DNA of 64,000 bases. Origin: Dipteris shenzhenensis (lineage: Eukaryota; Polypodiophyta; Polypodiopsida; Gleicheniales). The stretch lies in NCBI GenBank assembly GCA_047967505.1, contig CM106541.1, one strand, 5' to 3'. The notes below the pieces were generated by a model, which saw only the letters and a list, made by a program, of their open reading frames with translations, had not been told where the DNA came from and made no database searches. Shown here piece after piece: positions 58,101 through 64,000 of this stretch; the stretch's first letter is position 1, and the number at the start of each line of letters is the position of its first letter. The position numbers and the translations under genes are program-made.

Positions 58101-59358
58101 TTTACCCTTAGAATGCTTGGGTGATATTTTACCCTTCGGATGGTCTTGGGTTACACTTTACACTTTATAATTTGTTATTTTACACTTTACACTTTATAGT
58201 TTGATAAATGGAAAAGGCCATCATTTCTCATTTCTCATTTATTTATCTTGAGTCGGTAACTTGAGATGTGCAGTAAAGTTCCATGGGTAATATCTTACCC
58301 TTAGCGTAGATCTTGGGTTATGTTCCATTTGGTTTTTTAAATTACAATTTCTTTATTTATTTAGAAATTCTAGAGAATGATGGGCTACGCTCCCTTCTAT
58401 CATTATAAACTTGGGCTATCCTTACATACGACTAGAAGAACTGACCTTTAGGAACTTATCTTGAAAATTACTTGAAAAGTGGATTTAATTGTTTTACAAT
58501 GTAAGTTTTTTTCACACTCTTGAGCATTATACAAAAAAACTACATGATCATTAGTATTGATATATTTGATGGTCCTTACTAAGGTTCTTCCCTATGATGA
58601 GATTGGTTCATTGATGATGATCTACATTCTTCCCATGGAAGAATGAAAAATACCAAAGTTCATTGATGATGATCTAAATAGCCTTAGTTAGACAGTTTAC
58701 ACTCAAGATCTCTTAGCATAATCTCCTACTATTAATGGGGTTAAGCATATATTCCTTATCAGTATTTTCCATAGTGGCTTTTGACTATTTAGTCCTTGGA
58801 AAATTCCCTAGAATACTTTTTATATAATTGATTTCCATGGTGACATAGTTGTATGTTGTGTATGGTTCCATGGAATATAGCATCCTTTTAAGTGTGAAAT
58901 GATGATAAAGCCATATAGCATGGAATTTATCCTTCAATTTTGACCTTCTTAAGGACCTTATAGCACTTTGATATGTGCATAAATTTAATTGTGATACTGG
59001 TAATTGGAAAATGCCAACAGGAAATCAAGGAAAGGTATAAGTATACTGAGGTTATATCTGGATTTTTTGACCTTGGAAATTCCATTGGACTTGGTTGAAA
59101 CATCCATATTTATGGTTTATTTGAGATTCCCACTTGTGATTTGGATTTTACTAACATTTTATATGCATTTCTTCATATCTTTAATTGCCCACCTCGATTA
59201 CTATTGAATAGTAAAATGCCAAGATTTGATTATGCTAATCTAGATCGAGTGACATGGATAACAACTGTGTGCCAGCATTGAAGCCTGGCTTCCACAGCTT
59301 AAATGAATCGTTCTAACTTTCATTTGGTTGTGATGGTGCCAGGTGAGTCGGCATACCT
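55181..59358. other. Intergenic DNA, no gene recognised
   Basis: AT-rich sequence. A 27-bp direct repeat, GCCACAAGGAGACTTCTCTT..., occurs at 56399-56425 and 56439-56465. Short repeats of TTTACACTTTACACTTTATA lie at about 58150-58205. ORFs of 60-120 codons on both strands show no recognisable domain. Confidence 0.5.
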
Positions 59359-60111
59359 TGTAAGAAAATAATACAACGTCTGTGCTCAATAGATAACAGG
59401 ATCTCGTATGCAAGAGAGAAAAGCTGATAGTATGGAGAATCAAAAATTTGATTACTGTAAAACTGATACAATAGATGGCGCTCCCTCCCAACCGTGCGCT
59501 CCTGTGTGAGAAGCTTCGATGGCATGCTGGAAACAGTAGAGGACGGAGGTTGGATGCTAAGGAATCAGGATTGTTGTAGCCAGTGATCAATATGGACTTC
59601 ACGGGCTTGCTCTTATAGAGCCACAATCGTAGTTGGTTAGACCCAATTGGGAGACTGTTGACCTCGATCCAGTCCGTCCAAAACGGTCGAAAACGGTCGA
59701 TTGGAGGTTGGTCTTGAAATAGACCACCGACCACACGTCAGAACCGTGGCACAGAATAGAGCAACAAACCTAAGGTTGTCGTTCGGCCCAGAGCTATCCG
59801 AGATCATCTGGGACTCTAAACGACGGTCCTCGCAACCTGAGAGTGGGCTGTCTCGAGAAATGCTCTGTCTACCCTCAGTGTGGTCACTATGGGATGCCTT
59901 CCTGCACTTGCATGTAGCCTAGTTAGCAGTGTGCCAACTCTATCTAAAGCCGTCTAGCCATCCGGCCATACATGGCTCCCATCTGGTGTCCAAACCAAGA
60001 CCTACCGGATAACCGAGCTACTCAAATGTCTTCTCCTCATATGGGGGGATTACAAGTAGAGTTAGCTGGTTCCCGCGTAGTTACATGAGAGTGGAGCATT
60101 GATATCTAACA
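59359..60111 (-). repeat. 3' LTR of copia element
   Basis: On the minus strand the LTR starts TGTTAGATATCAATGC at 60111, directly after the polypurine tract TTAAGGAGGGG. It ends TTTTCTTACA at 59359. Length is 753 bp. The right end (60111) is firm; the other end is chosen from a CA-terminated TTACA. Confidence 0.7.
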
Positions 60112-60122
60112 CCCCTCCTTAA
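60112..60122 (-). other. Polypurine tract of copia element
   Basis: On the minus strand TTAAGGAGGGG directly precedes the LTR's TGTTAG and lies about 20 bp after the pol stop codon. Confidence 0.75.
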
Positions 60123-60141
60123 TGTCCACCTGCAAGTGAAC

Positions 60142-61590
60142 TTACTTTTTCGGCCCAATGCCAAGTCGATGAAGATGCCTCTCCAGCAAGTCTCTTCCAA
60201 GAGCCTTCGTGAAGATGTCCGCATCATTCTCTGTAGTCAGACAGTACACCAAGTCGATCTCTCCATCCATGATGAGCTCACATACAAAGTGATATTGAAT
60301 CTCAATGTGTTTTGTACGAGCGTGGAACATAGGGTTCTTTGCAATCACCATGCAACTCTGATTGTCACATGATAACTGTGTAGGCTTGTTCTGCACTGCA
60401 CCCATGTCCCTTAAAATCCTCCTCAACCACACTGTCTCACAAGAAGCAAAACATGTTGATTTGTACTCAGCCTCGGTAAAAGAAAGAGCAACTGTGGGTT
60501 GCTTCTTACTGACCCATGACATAGCTCCATATCCAAGTGAGAAATAATAACGTGTCAATGATCTCTTGTTGTCCACATCTCCTGTCCAATTTGAGTCACA
60601 GAATCTGGTCAAGGTGTTGTCCTTGGTATAGGTGATGCCATAATCAAGTGTGCCTTTGATGTATTTCAGCACCTGCATCCCTGTCCTCTAATGGTTCTCC
60701 CGGGGCTTATTGGAAAACTTGCTTAGTACACCATTCACAAAACTGATGTCCGGCCGTGTGTTGCACAAGTAAATCAAACTGCCCACAAGCCTTTTGTACT
60801 TCGCTTTGTCCACCAGTGGTGATGAATCCTCATTTGAGAGCTTCACGTCAACCTCCATAGGGGTGCCAACTATCTTGCACTTAGCCATGCCAAATGCCTT
60901 CAGTATCTCTCTAGCATACTTCAGATGTGAGATGATCTGTTTTGGCTCTTGCCAAACTTCAATCCCTAGACAGAAATGCATCAGTCCGAGGTCTGTCATT
61001 TCAAACTCTCTTCCTAGGAACTGCTTTGTCTGTGAGATCTTTTCTTCATGGTTCCTTGTTATGACAAGATCATCCGCATAAAGGACCACGATCATACACC
61101 TATCTCCTTCTCTGTAGATATACAAATTTGCATCAGATGGACTCCTCCTGAACCCATTTTATAGAAAGTAGGCATCAATCCGCTGGTACCACACATGTGG
61201 GGCCTGTTTCAGCCTGTAAAGTGCCTTCTTCAGTTTATAGACTTTACCTTCTGAACTGGGGATCACAAAACTTGGTGGTTGTTCCACGTATACCTCCTCT
61301 TTGAGATCACCATTCAGAAACATGGGCCAACTTCCCTATGCTGCTAATGCCAAAACATTGCGAATTGTGGTTAGTCAAGCTGTGGGAGCAAAAGTATCCT
61401 GATAGTCAAAACCATGTACTTGCGGGAATCCTTTTGCCACGAGCCGAGCCTTGTACTTATTCAACGTGCTGTCGGACTTGTACTTGGTCTTGTACACCCA
61501 CTTAGTGCCAATTACCTTGCGTTTTGGTCCACAAGGTCCCAAGTGTTGTTCTTCATTATGGAGCCATACTTCGACTGCATAGCCTCCATC
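60142..61590 (-). pseudogene. Copia reverse transcriptase and RNase H
   Basis: The minus strand shows CMIVVLYADDLVITRNHEEK with the catalytic YADD, then FEMTDLGLMHFCLGIEVWQ, KYKRLVGSLIYLCNTRPDIS, a TAG at about 60686 (after NKPRENH), and RNase H. RNase H begins LKYIKGTLDYGITYTKDN and continues with RFCDSNWTGDVDNKRS, LSFTEAEYKSTC, LSCDNQSCMVIAKNPMFHAR and DIFTKALGRDLLERHLHRLG, ending at 60142. The first part of the RT (61590-61130) is readable only in pieces across frames. Confidence 0.85.
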
Positions 61591-62899
61591 TACCTATCAT
61601 CACGCTGTGCCTCTTCAAGACACTTGGGTTCTTCAGCACAGATCACCTCTGTCATCAAAGCGTAGTTGACCAAGTGTTCCTGCGTCCTTCTTTGCTCCTT
61701 TAATCTCTTGGACCGGCGGTGTTCGAATGGTTCCTCCTTAATGGTTAGAGGTTCTCTGCTATCCAAATGCTGCTTTACCCACTTCGGGAATGGCTGTTGC
61801 CATTGTGGTTCTATAGGCTCTTCTTTCTCTTCTTTATCTTGAATCCTCCCAAGTACCATTGGGGGAGTTCGGTGGTTGTACTGGATGGATTTTTTGGGTC
61901 CTAGTTGTCTGGGAAGGACGCATCCTCCTCCAATTGATGTAGGTGTTCTAAGAAGACCACATCGTGACTTACTATTACCTTCTTGGTAACAGAATTATAG
62001 AGGTCACGGTAACCCTTCGCCTCTTCACTATAGCCCAAGAAAATATACTTCCGGATCTTCGATTCCCATTTGGTCCTGTTAGCATCAGGAACATGCAGAA
62101 AACAGTCACATCCAAAAACTCTGAAATGTGCAGCTGAAGGTTTCTTACCAAAAAAGGCTTGCAATGGAGTCATCCCGTTCACAGCCTTCGTGTAGCTACG
62201 ATTTAGAATATAAATTGCCGTGTTACATGCTTCAGCCCAGAAAGTCTTTGGCAAATCTTTCCCTTTCATCATACTCCTGCCCATTTCGCAGATGACGCAC
62301 ATCTTATGCTCTACTACTCCATTTTGCTGTGGTGTATGTGGTGGGGGTTTCTGCCTCTTGATCCCGTGACTTTTGTAGTAACTTTTGAATTCACTTAATG
62401 TGAACTCACCAGCGCTGTCTGATCTCAACTTTTTCACCTTCCTCCCCGTTTCTTTCTTGACCATTACATGCCATTCTTTGAACTTACTAAAAGCCTCATC
62501 TTTAGTCTTCAGGAAGTATATCCATATCCTTCTACTGTAGTCATCGATCAGTGTCATGAAGTAGTAGGAACCACCCAAAGCTTCTGTCTCCATCTTTTCG
62601 TAGAGGTCCGTGTGAACAAGCTCTAGAGGAGCCTTTGCCCTGCTGGCCTCTTTAGGAAAGGGCTGCCGATGCTGCTTGCCCATCATGCAAGCTTCACACA
62701 CATCAGGCAGATCTGTAATTTCTGATAGGTCTGCAATCATTCCACTTTTATGCATCTCCTTTAAAGAACTAAGGTTTAGATGACCAAACCTCTCATGCCA
62801 TAGCCTAATGTTGCTCACATCAGCTCGAGCACTGAAAGCTGAGAGTTTGTAGATGTTATGCCGTGTACCTTTACCACCGACCTTCCCTTGAAGATCCAA
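61590..62899 (-). pseudogene. Copia integrase and linker
   Basis: A 332-codon open frame (62899-61901) starts in the GAG-pre-integrase region and contains LWHERFGHLNLSSLKEMHK and CEACMMGKQHRQPFP, the HHCC zinc domain. The core follows with ELVHTDLYEKM (first Asp), LIDDYSRRIWIYFLKTKDEA, KLRSDSAGEFTLSEFK (second Asp) and PHTPQQNGVVEHK (catalytic Glu). The usual SDNGGEF is SDSAGEF here. YIFLGYSEEAKGYRDLY is the end of the conserved C-terminal part. The second open piece (61859-61590) is the charged linker to the RT. Confidence 0.85.
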
Positions 62900-63210
62900 A
62901 ATCTATGCACCATTCTTATCGAATTGAACTTTGAGGTCCCGATCCGTGATCGTAGAAACGGACAACAAGTTCCTCTTGATATTTGGCACATAAAGAACAT
63001 CAGACAACTATTTTACAACTCTATCTAACTTGAGAGCAATCGTACCTTTTCCTTTTGCTGGACATTTTGCATCATTGCCGACTGCTACCAAGATGTCATT
63101 CCCTACCGGATGTAGAGAGGTATACCAATCCTTCCAACTAGTCATGTGGCGCGATGCACCACTGTCAATAATCCAAGGTTTGTCCGCAGGTACATGAACT
63201 ACCTCCATGC
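62900..63210 (-). pseudogene. Copia protease
   Basis: The minus strand reads PADKPWIIDSGASRHMTSWK with the intact catalytic DSG, then PVGNDILVAVGNDAKCPAKG. After a stop at 63008 it continues as LSDVLYVPNIKRNLLSVSTI, the standard copia protease C-terminus. A stop at about 62900 (DKNGA then TAG) separates it from the integrase frame. Confidence 0.8.
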
Positions 63211-63972
63211 AAATCTCCTCAATTGCTACAAATAGCTCTACTGGTACTGCCTATGCGGTGTTGCTGGACTCTTTCTTTACTCTGTTCTTCTCATCTGCAA
63301 TCTTCTTCCGACACTCATTCTACTTGTGCCCTGCCTTGTTGCAATAGAAGCACTTGATGTTCTTCTTTCTCTTTTTATCATAAGAAGAAGATGGGTTACC
63401 AGAATTCTTATTCTTACCGTTCTTTGATCCACCCCAGAAAGCCGAATCTTCTCCAGTCCTTGTCTTTTGACGCATCTCCTCCTCCAGAAGCATTGCACTG
63501 AAATCCTCAAAGTTGAGGTACGTATTTCTGTTCTATGTATTTATAGCGTCGTAACAAGACCGTCGTACTTTGGTGGGAGAATCCGTATGCACCTTCATAC
63601 TAGATTCTCGCTGGTGATGGTGATGCCAATCGCAGTCATCTGATCGCACAGATTCTTCACCGTGGTGATGAACTCTGCCATTTCAGACTCAGACAATTTC
63701 TCGTTCATGAGTTGAGTCTCCAGATTTTGAATCCGCGTCTGATTCATGGTCTCGTACTGATTTTTCAAGACTGTCCATGCCTCCTCCGCTGTGGTGACAT
63801 GTTGAATTAACACCATGATAGAATCACCTACAATGCAGACAATAGAACATAGCGCATCTACATTTCTTCTTGTCCACGCGAGAATCTCATCCGCAGTTGG
63901 TACTATCTGTTGTGCTGCATTGGCCAGATTCTCGGAACCGGCTTTAGATCCACCCCAGTAGCAGTATCCCAA
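63211..63972 (-). pseudogene. Copia gag with zinc knuckle
   Basis: The capsid part reads VTTAEEAWTVLKNQYETMNQ, IQNLETQLMNEKLSESEMAE and KNLCDQMTAIG. These are the UBN2/gag motifs of copia. Near 63960 the reading KTILSAYELWDTATGVDLKP continues upstream in another frame, so there is a shift. The zinc knuckle KCFYCNKAGHK...NECRKK at about 63355-63300 has an in-frame TAG between His-Lys and Asn. The N-terminus lies beyond the window. Confidence 0.8.
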
Positions 63973-64000
63973 AGCTCATATGCACTTAGGATGGTCTTCA

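Larger units (their letters stand above)
59359..64000 (-). mobile_element. Ty1/copia element, minus strand, 5' end outside window
   Basis: Read on the minus strand: gag (from the window edge), zinc knuckle, protease, integrase, RT and RNase H, then a polypurine tract and the 3' LTR. Domain order protease-integrase-RT-RNase H is that of copia. The frames are largely open over long stretches with only scattered stops and shifts, so this is one of the younger insertions here. The gag N-terminus and the 5' LTR lie beyond 64000. The five bases left of the LTR (TACCT, 59354-59358) would be one copy of the target duplication. Confidence 0.85.

Overview
This is nuclear DNA of a land plant with a large, repeat-rich genome. 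The evidence is degenerate Ty3/gypsy, Ty1/copia and non-LTR elements throughout, plus one plant-type spliced gene with introns of 5-12 kb. A gymnosperm or fern-like genome would fit, but the species cannot be fixed from the sequence. I see no bacterial operon, CRISPR array, rRNA or tRNA.

The only host gene I can support is an EI24-family membrane protein gene on the + strand, from about 14.4 to 44.4 kb. It was assembled from conserved peptides at splice junctions: exon 1 (14414-14523), exon 2 (23584-23649), exon 3 (35844-35885), a problematic exon 4 (about 41530/41590-41699) and a compact 3' block of seven exons (42030-44390). The three long introns hold the retroelements between these points.

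Layout. 1-9.7 kb: degenerate Ty3/gypsy element (protease, RNase H, integrase, two unrecognised 3' ORFs, polypurine tract, LTR), with the reverse transcriptase deleted. 11.5-13.2 kb: old L1-type LINE. 15.9-18.8 kb: chromodomain gypsy fragment split by a 5'-truncated LINE, with its LTR. 19.4-22 kb: a second chromovirus with an LTR carrying a phased palindrome array. 23.8-35.2 kb (intron 2): LTRs in both orientations, RTE-like LINE fragments and tandem duplications. 36.6-40.8 kb (intron 3): gypsy gag-pol remnant and a degenerate copia. 45.6-47.8 kb: pyrimidine-rich DNA and microsatellites. 47827-55164: a full-length GC-rich LINE flanked by a 16-bp target-site duplication. 55.2-59.4 kb: nothing recognised. 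59359-64000: a minus-strand Ty1/copia element running off the right edge.

The most unusual signal is in the LTR at 21163. It carries nine 13-14 bp interrupted palindromes spaced almost exactly 20 bp apart, with one 30-bp step. A diverged, inverted LTR at 33435-34218 has the same spacing, and some arm sequences change while staying complementary. Related arrays appear in two further LTR-like sequences. Other points of interest are a 160-bp tandem duplication of EI24 exon 3, an in-frame TGA in candidate exon 4, repeated monomers in the LINE 5' UTR, and four in-frame LINE stops that are all TAG.
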